From: Lysobacterales bacterium | GTDB lineage: Bacteria > Pseudomonadota > Gammaproteobacteria > Xanthomonadales > SZUA-5 | Reading direction: 5' to 3' | Length of the DNA: 64,000 bases | Assembly (NCBI GenBank): GCA_022844135.1 | Contig: JALHMG010000031.1 | Location: 1-64,000 of the forward strand | In this document: positions 26,163-34,181 of the stretch, one piece after another | Layout of the letters: each line of letters opens with the position of its first letter | Position numbering within the stretch: position 1 is the stretch's first letter | Position numbers and translations under genes: made by a program | The notes under the pieces: model-generated | What the model was told of the DNA's origin: nothing | What the model saw: the letters and a program-made list of their open reading frames with translations, nothing else | Databases searched by the model: none

Positions 26163-27848
26163 ATGCTAGGTCTCCACTTCCTCGACTGGCTCGCAATCGC
26201 CGCCTACTTCGCGCTGACCACGTTTTTGGGTCTGCGCGCGGCGCGAGCGGTCAAGGATGCGGGCGATTACTTCATGGGAGGGCGGCGCTTCGGCAAGGCC
26301 TACATGGTCGCCCATGCGCTCGGAACGGGCACGTCAACTGAGCAGCCGGTAACGGTGGCAGGCGCCACCTATCAACTGGGGCTCGCAGGCATCTGGTACC
26401 AATGGTTGTACTTGTTCGCGACACCGTTCTACTGGTTGCTCGCGCCGATTTATCGCCGTTTGCGCTATGTAACGATGGGCGATTTCTTCGAGCGCCGCTA
26501 TGGCAGCGCCATGGGCGCGGCGTACACGGGACTGGGGCTTTTCAACTTCATCGTATCGATCGCCATGATGCTCAAAGGCACGGCACTGACGATCGATGCG
26601 ATCAGCGGCGGCGCGATGCCATTCACCGCCACCGTGTTTGCGCTCACCGCAGTGTTCGTCCTGTACTCGTACGCAGGCGGGCTCACCGCAGCAATCACCA
26701 ATGATTTGCTGCAGGGCGTGCTGATCATCGGCCTGTCGATCCTGCTGCTGCCTTTCGCCATCGAAGCGGCGGGTGGTTGGGGGGCGGTGCAAAACGGCAT
26801 CCCCGATCAGATGTGGAGCCTGATCGCGCCCGAAGAAGTGACGCTGTTTTTCATCTCGATGGTGATCGTCAACGCGCTCGTGGGTGTCGTCGTCGAGCCG
26901 CACCACATGGCCGTGTGCGGGGCGGCGAAGAACGAGTTGTCGAGCCGCATGGGCTGGACGTACGGCAACTTCATCAAGCGCTTTCTGACCCTTGCATGGG
27001 CGGTCACCGGCATCCTCGCTGCGCTGCTGTTCCCGGGACTCGAAAATCGCGAGCAGGCCTTCGGAACCTTGGTGACGAATCTGCTGCCGGCGGGTTTGAT
27101 TGGCGTAATGATCGCCTGCATGGCGGCAGCGGTCATCAGCACCTGCGATGCCTTCATGGTGGGCGCTGGTGCTTTGTACACGCGCAATCTGCACATCAAG
27201 TACCTGCGCCCGAATGCGCGCGATGCGGAGCAGATGCTGGTCGGCAGGGTGTCCAGTTTGATCGTCGTCGCACTCGGCGTGGCCCTGGCGCTCACGCTGC
27301 CGAGCCTGATCTCGGGCTTGAAACTACTGTGGACCAGCGCCGCCGCTTTCGGTATCGCTTTCTGGGGTGCGATCTTGTGGAAGCGCGCCAATCGCTACGG
27401 CATGGCGGCCAGTCTGGTCGTCACCATTGCCTTGATCTTCGCTACCGGAAAGTGGGGCCTGGGCTGGAGTCTGCCGGAGCAAATCCTGCTGTATCTGCCC
27501 GTGGGTTTCGCCACGCTCATTGTCGTCAGCCTGCTGACGCCTCCGGAACCGGCCGAAAGCACACGCCAGTTCTACGCGCTGCTGGCGACACCGGTGGGCC
27601 GCGAAGAGCGCTTGCGCACGCAGGGCGTGGAGGTGGTCGAGAGCGGCGACATCGACGCGCAGGACTTGAGCGGCAGCGTCAGTCGCGGCATCGACCAGGG
27701 CTTGATTGCGGTGGCCGCCAACAGCCTTGGTGAGCGCTTCTCGTTCGCTCGATATCGCGTCGATCTGCTCGGTTTTCTGGCGGCCTGGGTGTTGGTAAGC
27801 GTGGTATTGGGATTGGGGTTATTGGTGGCTTGGTTGGGGAGAGGGTGA
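26163..27848 (+). CDS. Sodium:solute symporter (SSS family)
   Basis: 561-aa inner-membrane symporter with about 13 predicted membrane helices. The N-terminal segment DAGDYFMGGRRFGKAYMVAH and GTGTSTEQPVTVAGATYQLG resemble the Na+-binding region of SSS proteins, and TVFVLYSYAGGLTAAITND-like sequence (VLYSYAGGLTAAITND) is the family signature around TM6. CGGAGG upstream sets the start. Its position between the glucuronidase and GH28 genes makes a uronate, aldonate or disaccharide acid the likely substrate. The C-terminal part beyond about residue 470 includes a cytoplasmic stretch before a last helix. Confidence 0.88.
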   Translation: MLGLHFLDWLAIAAYFALTTFLGLRAARAVKDAGDYFMGGRRFGKAYMVAHALGTGTSTEQPVTVAGATYQLGLAGIWYQWLYLFATPFYWLLAPIYRRLRYVTMGDFFERRYGSAMGAAYTGLGLFNFIVSIAMMLKGTALTIDAISGGAMPFTATVFALTAVFVLYSYAGGLTAAITNDLLQGVLIIGLSILLLPFAIEAAGGWGAVQNGIPDQMWSLIAPEEVTLFFISMVIVNALVGVVVEPHHMAVCGAAKNELSSRMGWTYGNFIKRFLTLAWAVTGILAALLFPGLENREQAFGTLVTNLLPAGLIGVMIACMAAAVISTCDAFMVGAGALYTRNLHIKYLRPNARDAEQMLVGRVSSLIVVALGVALALTLPSLISGLKLLWTSAAAFGIAFWGAILWKRANRYGMAASLVVTIALIFATGKWGLGWSLPEQILLYLPVGFATLIVVSLLTPPEPAESTRQFYALLATPVGREERLRTQGVEVVESGDIDAQDLSGSVSRGIDQGLIAVAANSLGERFSFARYRVDLLGFLAAWVLVSVVLGLGLLVAWLGRG

Positions 27849-29473
27849 TGGCGATTGCATACGTCGGCAAAGAGCGAGGGCACGAGCGGATCACTCGGCG
27901 ATTCATGGCCAACTGTGGCACTGCGGCAGTAACTCTCGCGTTTTCTCTCACAGCCCACGCCCTCTGCCCCATCACCGATCACGGCGCGAAACCCGACGGC
28001 AGTGTCGTCACCCAATCGATCCAGGCCGCCATCGACGCTTGCGCTGCTGCTGGCGGTGGACGGGTGTTGGTGCCGGCGGGCACGTTCGTGACCGGCACCT
28101 TGCTGCTCAAGAACAACATCGATCTGCATCTGGAACGCGGCGCCGTGTTGCGCGGCAGCCCCGCGCTTGAGCACTACCCGACCCTCGATAAGCGCCTCGA
28201 CGATCACAATAAGTCGATCGCAAAGTCCGGCCTCACGGACCCCGAACGCCTGGCGATTGTCGAAGCGCAGGGTCAGCGCGCGTTGATCTATGCCAATGGC
28301 GTCAGCAATGTCTCGATCACGGGGCTGGGCACGATCGATGGCCATGGCGAAGCCTTTTGGGACAAGGGCTTTCTGACTTCCGGCATGGGCCGCCCGACGC
28401 TGCCGCGGCCGCGCCCGTGGATCTGGTTTCGCGACGCGCGCCAGGTTTCCGTGAAAGACGTGACGCTGATCGATTCGCCCAGCTATTTCCTGAGCTTCGA
28501 GACCAGCCATGACGTCGCCGTGACCGACGTACGAATTCGCGCCCATCCGTTGTCGCCAAACTCGGACGGCATCCAGATCGAGGGCGGTAGCGATGTGCGC
28601 ATCCGCGGTGTGTCGATTCGCACCGGCGACGATGCGATCGTGCTCAAGAGCAGCAATGCCGAGATTGCGCACGTGACCATCAGCGACTCGTACCTCGAAA
28701 GCGACGACTCGGCATTCAAGTTCGGCACCGGTTCTACGCACCCGATTCGCCACGTGCGTCTGGCCAATACGCAGATCGTCAACTCGCGGATCGGCATCGC
28801 GCTGTTCATGAAAGACGGCGGCAGCTTCGAGTTTCTGGACGTCGACGGGCTGAACATCGTGACCGGCTCGCGACACAAAACCGACTATCCGATTTACATC
28901 GATCTCGACCGGCGCTTTCCCGACAGCACACTCGGCCACATCCGCCACATCCGCATCGCGAACACACGCATCGAGAGTCGCGGCAATATTCTGATCGGCG
29001 GGCATCCCGACAGACCGATCGAAGACGTCACCGTGGAGGGTCTGCGTTTCGTCGTTCGCGATCCGGTCGACCTGACCTCTTTGGGCGGCAAGCCGCGCGG
29101 CAACATGATGCTCGCCGGACAAACGCCCGGCGCCGATTTTGCGTTGCGCAACGCGCATGTGACGGCCGGATGGGTGCATCGCCTGGTCCTTCGCGATGTC
29201 GCCGTGCTCGGCGAAGCGGGCGCACTCGGCAGCCGCTCTGTCGTGCACGTCGAGCAAGTCGGGCGCGTCGCAATCGACGGGTTGCGCGTCGGCACCGGCA
29301 GTCGCAAGCACGTCGTGATCGATGGCCGCGACGTGCAGCGCCTGAACCTGGATGGTGTCGAACTTAGTGCGGGCTGGCCGGCCTTGGTGGGATTCAAGGC
29401 CAGACAAGGCAATCGGATTGGCGAGTCGGAACTCAATGGCGCCGCCGAGACGCGCGGAGGCGCTCATGAATGA
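27848..29473 (+). CDS. GH28-like (polygalacturonase family) exported protein
   Basis: 541-aa right-handed parallel beta-helix protein of the pectin-degrading GH28 clan. ITDHGAKPDG and GGGRVLVPAGTFVTGTLLLK mark the N-terminal cap; NSDGIQIEGG (catalytic Asp about 240) and TGDDAIVLKS (about 259-268) supply motifs I and II. The GHG and RIK motifs III/IV are not found, so it belongs to a divergent subgroup and its bond specificity is uncertain. The ATG overlaps the symporter stop (TGATG) and follows GGGGAGAGGG. Residues 8-14 (KERGHER) come from a palindromic repeat ahead of the signal peptide (about 17-38). Confidence 0.8.
   Translation: MAIAYVGKERGHERITRRFMANCGTAAVTLAFSLTAHALCPITDHGAKPDGSVVTQSIQAAIDACAAAGGGRVLVPAGTFVTGTLLLKNNIDLHLERGAVLRGSPALEHYPTLDKRLDDHNKSIAKSGLTDPERLAIVEAQGQRALIYANGVSNVSITGLGTIDGHGEAFWDKGFLTSGMGRPTLPRPRPWIWFRDARQVSVKDVTLIDSPSYFLSFETSHDVAVTDVRIRAHPLSPNSDGIQIEGGSDVRIRGVSIRTGDDAIVLKSSNAEIAHVTISDSYLESDDSAFKFGTGSTHPIRHVRLANTQIVNSRIGIALFMKDGGSFEFLDVDGLNIVTGSRHKTDYPIYIDLDRRFPDSTLGHIRHIRIANTRIESRGNILIGGHPDRPIEDVTVEGLRFVVRDPVDLTSLGGKPRGNMMLAGQTPGADFALRNAHVTAGWVHRLVLRDVAVLGEAGALGSRSVVHVEQVGRVAIDGLRVGTGSRKHVVIDGRDVQRLNLDGVELSAGWPALVGFKARQGNRIGESELNGAAETRGGAHE
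27869..27889 (+). repeat. Interspersed palindromic repeat, in-frame partial copy 3
   Basis: The AAAGAGCGAGGGCACGAGCG segment inside the 5' coding region of the GH28-like gene matches the left arm of the repeat at 16072 (in gene sense) and at 25991. It encodes KERGHER, compared with EQGHERE in the exported GH2 protein. Confidence 0.65.
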
Positions 29474-29515
29474 AGAACGCGGGCACCAGGGCACGCGGCA
29501 CGCAAGTACAGAACC

Positions 29516-30790
29516 ATGCTGACTCGCCGCACTCTTCTGACTACCAGCGCCCTCGGCCTGCTCGCCGGTTGCGCAACGCGTGCGCCGCTCGGCGCAAAGC
29601 CGTCGCTGCTGACCTTCGCCGACGCGCCGATCTCCCTTCATGACTTCACGCAATTCGCCAGCTCGCCACTGATTCTCGATCGCGTCGAGCTTTGGTGGAT
29701 CAGCAACAACGAGCACATGATCGTCGGCCACATTCGCGGCGGACTGACCGCGTATCTGCCGTCCAACAAGCGCTTCGGCGACGATTTGCAACTCTTCGGC
29801 AGCCGCGTGCTGCCGTACTTCCTGGGCAAGGATTTGCGGCTGATCGAGCAGCACATCGAGACCTGTGCGCGGGCCAACTACAAGATCGTCGGTCTGCCCT
29901 TCTGGAACCACATCGGGCATCTGGAGATGCTGGCGCTGGAGGCCATCGGGCAGGCCGCAAAACGACCGGTGTTCGACCTGGTCGGCGGCGGCAAGCGCTC
30001 GTCCGTTGCCGTGTATTTGAGCAATCGCGATCGGCACACAACGCCGGAGCAGGAGATCGAGGCATTCATGCTGCCGCGCATCCAGGCCACAGGCGCGCGC
30101 GCGGTCAAGCTCGGCATCGGCGGACGCATGAGCCGCAACGCCGATGCCTGGGACGGCCGCTCCGAGGCGTTGGTGGCACGGGCGCGAAAAGTGCTCGGCG
30201 ACGGCTGTTCCATCGCCGTCGACGCCAACGGTTCGTATGACGCCGCTACCGGCATTGAGGTCGGACGCATGCTGGAGAGTTACGGCGTGTGGTTCTTCGA
30301 AGAGCCCTGTCCCTTCGAAGAATTCGAGATGACGCGGCAAGTGACGCAAGCCCTGGACGTGGCAGTTGCCGGCGGCGAGCAGGATTCCAGCGCTGCGAAA
30401 TGGCGCTGGATGATCGAGAACCGCATGGTCGACGTGGTGCAGCCGGACCTTTTTTACGCGGGCGGTTTCTTGCGCTCGTTGCGCTACGCACAAGCCGCGG
30501 CGGCCAACGGTCTGGACTGCATCCCGCATGCGCCTCGTGCGCATGCTGGCGCGGCCACGATGCTGCAGTTCATCGCGTGCCTCGATCGCCCCGGCGCCTT
30601 CCACGAATTCTCCGCCAAAGCCGCGCTGGCCCAGCCAGCGTACGACTACGCGCCGCGCCTGGCGATCCGCGATGGCGCGATCGCAGTGCCGACCGGACCT
30701 GGTTTCGGGATCAGCTACGACATCGAAGCGGTGCGACGGATAGCCAAGCCCGTGACCTTCGACGTTGGGGAGATCGACGATGGCGACTAG
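29516..30790 (+). CDS. Exported enolase-superfamily enzyme (MR/MLE type), lipoprotein
   Basis: 424-aa enolase-superfamily protein with an unusual N-terminal export signal, MLTRRTLLTTSALGLLAGC, combining a twin-arginine-like RR and a lipobox (LAGC, Cys19). The MR/MLE core has ARAVKLGIGG (one lysine where KxK is usual), metal ligands in AVDANGSYD, FFEEPCPFEE and AGGEQDSS, then VVQPDLFYAGG and the CIPHAPRAHAG histidine. A sugar-acid dehydratase, racemase or cycloisomerase on uronate-derived aldonates/aldarates is likely. An anchored periplasmic location would be exceptional for this superfamily. It has no obvious ribosome-binding site. Confidence 0.8.
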   Translation: MLTRRTLLTTSALGLLAGCATRAPLGAKPSLLTFADAPISLHDFTQFASSPLILDRVELWWISNNEHMIVGHIRGGLTAYLPSNKRFGDDLQLFGSRVLPYFLGKDLRLIEQHIETCARANYKIVGLPFWNHIGHLEMLALEAIGQAAKRPVFDLVGGGKRSSVAVYLSNRDRHTTPEQEIEAFMLPRIQATGARAVKLGIGGRMSRNADAWDGRSEALVARARKVLGDGCSIAVDANGSYDAATGIEVGRMLESYGVWFFEEPCPFEEFEMTRQVTQALDVAVAGGEQDSSAAKWRWMIENRMVDVVQPDLFYAGGFLRSLRYAQAAAANGLDCIPHAPRAHAGAATMLQFIACLDRPGAFHEFSAKAALAQPAYDYAPRLAIRDGAIAVPTGPGFGISYDIEAVRRIAKPVTFDVGEIDDGD

Positions 30791-31156
30791 GCACGCAAGA
30801 CCACGAGGCAACCGCATGCGGACTCGCTCTCACGCGAACCCGCCGACCGCCTTACGCACGTTCGAAGCAAGACCAGTTCCCTCCCCCGATGGCGGGGGAG
30901 GGTTAGGGAAAGGGTGGCTGTCGCAGCTCGCGCCGATGCTCGACGGAAAGAAGGACATGCGCGAGCAATCGCAACGCGCTTGCCTGCACGCCCAGCGACC
31001 ACACTCTCCCTAACCCGCCCCCCAGCAACCGGGAAGGGAACCAGGCAGGCTCAGTACATGCGCAATTCCGCTGCCCCATTTCAGAGCCATACGCACATAT
31101 CGTCGAACTGCCAACAACCGCCGCGACCAAACACCAACCAAGAACCAACTACCCAA
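30791..31156 (+). other. Intergenic region before TRAP transporter genes
   Basis: This 366-bp gap is filled mainly by the inverted REP-like doublet. Its last 50 bp form a CA-rich leader (CCAACAACC, AACACCAACCAAGAACC) directly abutting the dctP-like ATG, without a Shine-Dalgarno. No gene is supported. Confidence 0.6.
30872..31043. repeat. Inverted REP-like doublet (REPIN-like)
   Basis: Two near-identical GC-rich units in opposite orientation. Unit one (30872-30920, read on the minus strand) contains TTTCCCTAACCCTCCCCCGC and GGGGGAGGGAACTGG; unit two (31003-31043) contains TCTCCCTAACCCGCCCCCCA and CGGGAAGGGAACCAGG. About 80 bp separate them, so the whole element can fold into a long hairpin. 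A diverged single unit lies near 20690-20730. Confidence 0.7.
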
Positions 31157-32167
31157 ATGCGTCCGCTCTGGCTCCTCGCCCCCATCGCTCTCCTCATCGC
31201 CGGCCTCTGGCAGTTCGCCACGCAGGGCGCGCAGGTGACGACGCTGCGGTTGGCGCACGCGCTCAATGCCGAACATCCGGTTCATCGCGGCATGCTGGTG
31301 TTCGCCGAGGAGGTGCATCGGCTGTCGAACGGCACGCTGCGCGTCGACATCTACGCCGATGGCAAGCTTGGTAGCGAGCGCGAACTCGTTGAGCAAATGC
31401 AGCTGGGCAGCATCGCGCTGACCAAGGTGTCGGCCGGCCAGCTGGAGGCGTTCGCTCCAGCCTACGCAATGTTCGGACTGCCGTATCTGTTCGACAACAC
31501 AGCGCACTTCTGGCGCTTTGCGGAGACACCGGCAGCCATACAACTGCTCGCTTCGAGCACGCCCCAGCGCATCGTCGGGCTGACGTTCTACGATGCGGGT
31601 GCGCGCAGCTTCTACTTGAGCGCCAAGAGCGGCCGCACCGTGCGTGCAGCCGGCGATCTGGTGGGCCTGAGTTTGCGCGTCATGCCGAGCCGCACGGCGA
31701 TGGCGATGGTCGAAGCGCTCGGCGCCAAACCGGTGCCGATTCCGTTCGGCGAGTTGTATACCGCGCTCGATTCAGGCACCGTCGATGGGGCCGAGAACAA
31801 TCCTCCCTCGCTGTTTACTTCAAGGCAGTTCGAGGTGGCGACCAGCTATTCGCTCAACGAGCACCTGATCCTGCCCGATGTTCTCGCGATCGGAGCGCCG
31901 ACCTGGGAGCGACTGACGCCGCAACAAAGGTCCTGGGTTCGCGAGGCTGCCGCCACGTCTGCAGTCGCGCAACGGCAACTATGGATCGAGGAGGAGGCAC
32001 GCAATCTGGAGGCGATGCGTGCGGCGGGCCTGACGATTATCGACGAGGTCGATCGCGACAGCTTTCGCCGTGCGACCGCTGGCTTGCGCGAGCAGGTGCT
32101 GGCAGATCAGGTCGCGCTTCGCGCATTGGTCGATGAAGTCGATGCGGTTCGGGAGTTCGCGCCATGA
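31157..32167 (+). CDS. TRAP transporter substrate-binding protein (DctP)
   Basis: 336-aa periplasmic receptor of a tripartite ATP-independent transporter. A signal/anchor helix (PLWLLAPIALLIAGLWQFA) precedes the DctP fold: LRLAHALNAEHPVHRGMLVF, IYADGKLGSERELVEQMQLG, and LGAKPVPIPFGELYTALDSG with VDGAENNPPSLF, the acid-substrate-binding region with a conserved arginine (SLRVMPSRTAM). DctP proteins of this type bind uronates and other sugar acids. The upstream leader is CA-rich without a ribosome-binding site. The gene overlaps the DctQ gene by ATGA. Confidence 0.9.
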   Translation: MRPLWLLAPIALLIAGLWQFATQGAQVTTLRLAHALNAEHPVHRGMLVFAEEVHRLSNGTLRVDIYADGKLGSERELVEQMQLGSIALTKVSAGQLEAFAPAYAMFGLPYLFDNTAHFWRFAETPAAIQLLASSTPQRIVGLTFYDAGARSFYLSAKSGRTVRAAGDLVGLSLRVMPSRTAMAMVEALGAKPVPIPFGELYTALDSGTVDGAENNPPSLFTSRQFEVATSYSLNEHLILPDVLAIGAPTWERLTPQQRSWVREAAATSAVAQRQLWIEEEARNLEAMRAAGLTIIDEVDRDSFRRATAGLREQVLADQVALRALVDEVDAVREFAP

Positions 32168-32676
32168 GCCGCATCAACGTGCTCCTCGAACGCCTGCTGG
32201 CGCCGCTGTGTGCGCTGCTCATGGCCGCACTCACGCTGACGGTGTTGTGGCAGGTCGCCAGCCGCCTGGCCAATCGGATCAGCGTCGCGATGGACTGGCC
32301 GGTGTGGATCACGCCCTCGACCTGGACCGAAGAGCTGGCTTCGTTCCTTCTGTCCTGGACTGCTTTGCTCGGCGCAGCCTATGCGCTCAGGCGAGGCGAA
32401 CATATTGGCCTCGATCTGCTGTACAAAGGCTTCGACGCGCGCTGGAAACGCATCGCAGATGTAGCCACGCGCGGCGCCGTTGCGCTCTTCGCACTGGTCA
32501 TGGTGATCGGCGGCGCGATGCTGGTAGGCGTTACGCTGGAGCTGGATCAGCGCACGCCAGCGCTCGGCTGGCCGATGGGCTTGATCTATGGCGCCGTGCC
32601 GCTGTCCGGCGCGCTGATGTTTGCGTTCGCGATCGAGCGCGTCTACACCGACAACGCCGCCGGAGACATGACATGA
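32164..32676 (+). CDS. TRAP transporter small membrane subunit (DctQ)
   Basis: 170-aa inner-membrane protein with four predicted helices, the DctQ subunit linking the periplasmic receptor to the large permease. RVEWP-type TM entry (TWTEELASFLLSWTALLGAA) and RRGEHIGLDLL are characteristic. It overlaps both neighbours by 4 nt, giving strict 1:1:1 gene order dctP-dctQ-dctM. Confidence 0.9.
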   Translation: MSRINVLLERLLAPLCALLMAALTLTVLWQVASRLANRISVAMDWPVWITPSTWTEELASFLLSWTALLGAAYALRRGEHIGLDLLYKGFDARWKRIADVATRGAVALFALVMVIGGAMLVGVTLELDQRTPALGWPMGLIYGAVPLSGALMFAFAIERVYTDNAAGDMT

Positions 32677-33995
32677 CGGTGCTGGTGCTTGCTGGTGTGT
32701 TCGTGTTGCTGCTGATGCTGCGCGTACCGATTTCGGTATCGATTGGCCTCGCCTCGCTCGCCGCTTTGGTGCTCAGTTTGCCGGTCGATGTCGCCAGCAC
32801 CACGCTTTCGCAGCGGCTGGCAGCGGCGTCGTTTTCCTTCACGCTGATCGCGATTCCTCTATTCATTCTTGCCGGCAAACTGATGGCGCTCGGCGGCGTG
32901 GCACGCCGGCTGATCGACTTTTCGCGCGTTTCGGTCGGCTCGCTGCCAGGCGGCATGGCGCTGACCAATGTCTTGGCCAATATGTTGTTCGGCTCGGTCT
33001 CGGGCTCGGCCGCCGCAGCCGCCAGCGGCATCGGCAGCTTCATGATTCCGGCGATGGCCAAAGATGGTTATCCCAAACCTTTCGCCGCAGCGCTGACGGC
33101 AACGGCCGCAACCACAGGCCTGTTGATTCCGCCCTCGAACGTCATGCTGGTGTACGCAGTGGTTGCCGGCGGCGTATCGATCAGTGCGCTGTTCGTTGCT
33201 GGTTACCTGCCGGGATTGCTCCTGGGCCTGGCATTGATGGCGCTGGCAATGGTGATGTCGGCGCGCAGCGGCTACGGCGAGCGTGTGCCATTCCCAGGCA
33301 TCAGGGCGTTGATCAAGGCCAGCCTCGGCATTCTGCCGAGCGCGGTGCTGCTGGTGATGGTCATGGGCGGCATCGTCAGCGGTTTGTTCACCGCGACCGA
33401 ATCCAGCGCGATTGCGGTGGCGTATGCGGCCATCCTGTCGCTTGGCGTCTACCGCGAAATCCGCCCAGCCGATATGCCACGCATTCTGCGCGAGACCGCC
33501 GCCACCACCGGCATGGTGTTCTTTCTGATCGGCACCTCGGTGTGCCTGGCGTGGATTTTCGCGTACGCTGACGTACCCGGCTTGATCGCGCGCAGCTTCG
33601 CGTTCTTGATCGAGCATCCATGGGCCTTGCTGCTGGCGATCAATGTGCTGTTGCTGATCGTCGGCACGTTCATGGACATCACACCCGCGCTGCTGATTTT
33701 CACTCCGATCTTTCTGCCGCTGATGTTGCAAGTCGCGCCCGAATTTGGGCTCACGCCTGAGCAGATGAAGTATCACTTCGGCATCGTGCTCGTGTTCAAC
33801 CTATGCTTGGGCCTGGTCACGCCACCGGCCGGCACGACACTGTTTATCGCCGCTGGCATCGCGCGGGTCAGCCTTTCCGACATGTTGCGGCCGCTGATTC
33901 CCATCGTGGCGGTCAGCGTTTGTGTGTTGCTGCTGGTGTCGTATTGGCCGGCGATGACCTTATGGCTGCCGCAGGCGCTGGGCTTGCTGCGATGA
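32673..33995 (+). CDS. TRAP transporter large permease (DctM)
   Basis: 440-aa permease of about 11-12 helices that carries the substrate with Na+. Family landmarks are RVPISVSIGLASLAAL near the start, PLFILAGKLMALGGVARRLI, FGSVSGSAAAAASGIGSFMI, ATTGLLIPPSNVMLVYAVV and LVTPPAGTTLFIAAGIA. It completes a second inner-membrane uptake route besides the SSS symporter. It overlaps the DctQ gene by ATGA, and a 186-bp gap follows. Confidence 0.92.
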   Translation: MTVLVLAGVFVLLLMLRVPISVSIGLASLAALVLSLPVDVASTTLSQRLAAASFSFTLIAIPLFILAGKLMALGGVARRLIDFSRVSVGSLPGGMALTNVLANMLFGSVSGSAAAAASGIGSFMIPAMAKDGYPKPFAAALTATAATTGLLIPPSNVMLVYAVVAGGVSISALFVAGYLPGLLLGLALMALAMVMSARSGYGERVPFPGIRALIKASLGILPSAVLLVMVMGGIVSGLFTATESSAIAVAYAAILSLGVYREIRPADMPRILRETAATTGMVFFLIGTSVCLAWIFAYADVPGLIARSFAFLIEHPWALLLAINVLLLIVGTFMDITPALLIFTPIFLPLMLQVAPEFGLTPEQMKYHFGIVLVFNLCLGLVTPPAGTTLFIAAGIARVSLSDMLRPLIPIVAVSVCVLLLVSYWPAMTLWLPQALGLLR

Positions 33996-34181
33996 GATTG
34001 GTTGCTGGTGGCCTGTTCCGGGCTCGCGCAATGCGCCGCGGGTGCGCGCTGAGCTACGCCAGGCGCTTCGAAAAGGCAATTCGCACAAGGCGCACGCCGA
34101 TCACTGCCCGCGGGGGCCGCATGCTCCGTCACCGCAAACCGCAACCTGATCCGCAACCTGCAACCCATCGGAGTACGTGCC

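Noticed and set aside
27572..30817. 1081-codon open frame on the minus strand
   Set aside because: It runs antisense through the symporter end, GH28 and enolase genes, which have clear families; its translation is rich in Arg/Ala/Asp with no fold. It is a GC-bias shadow.
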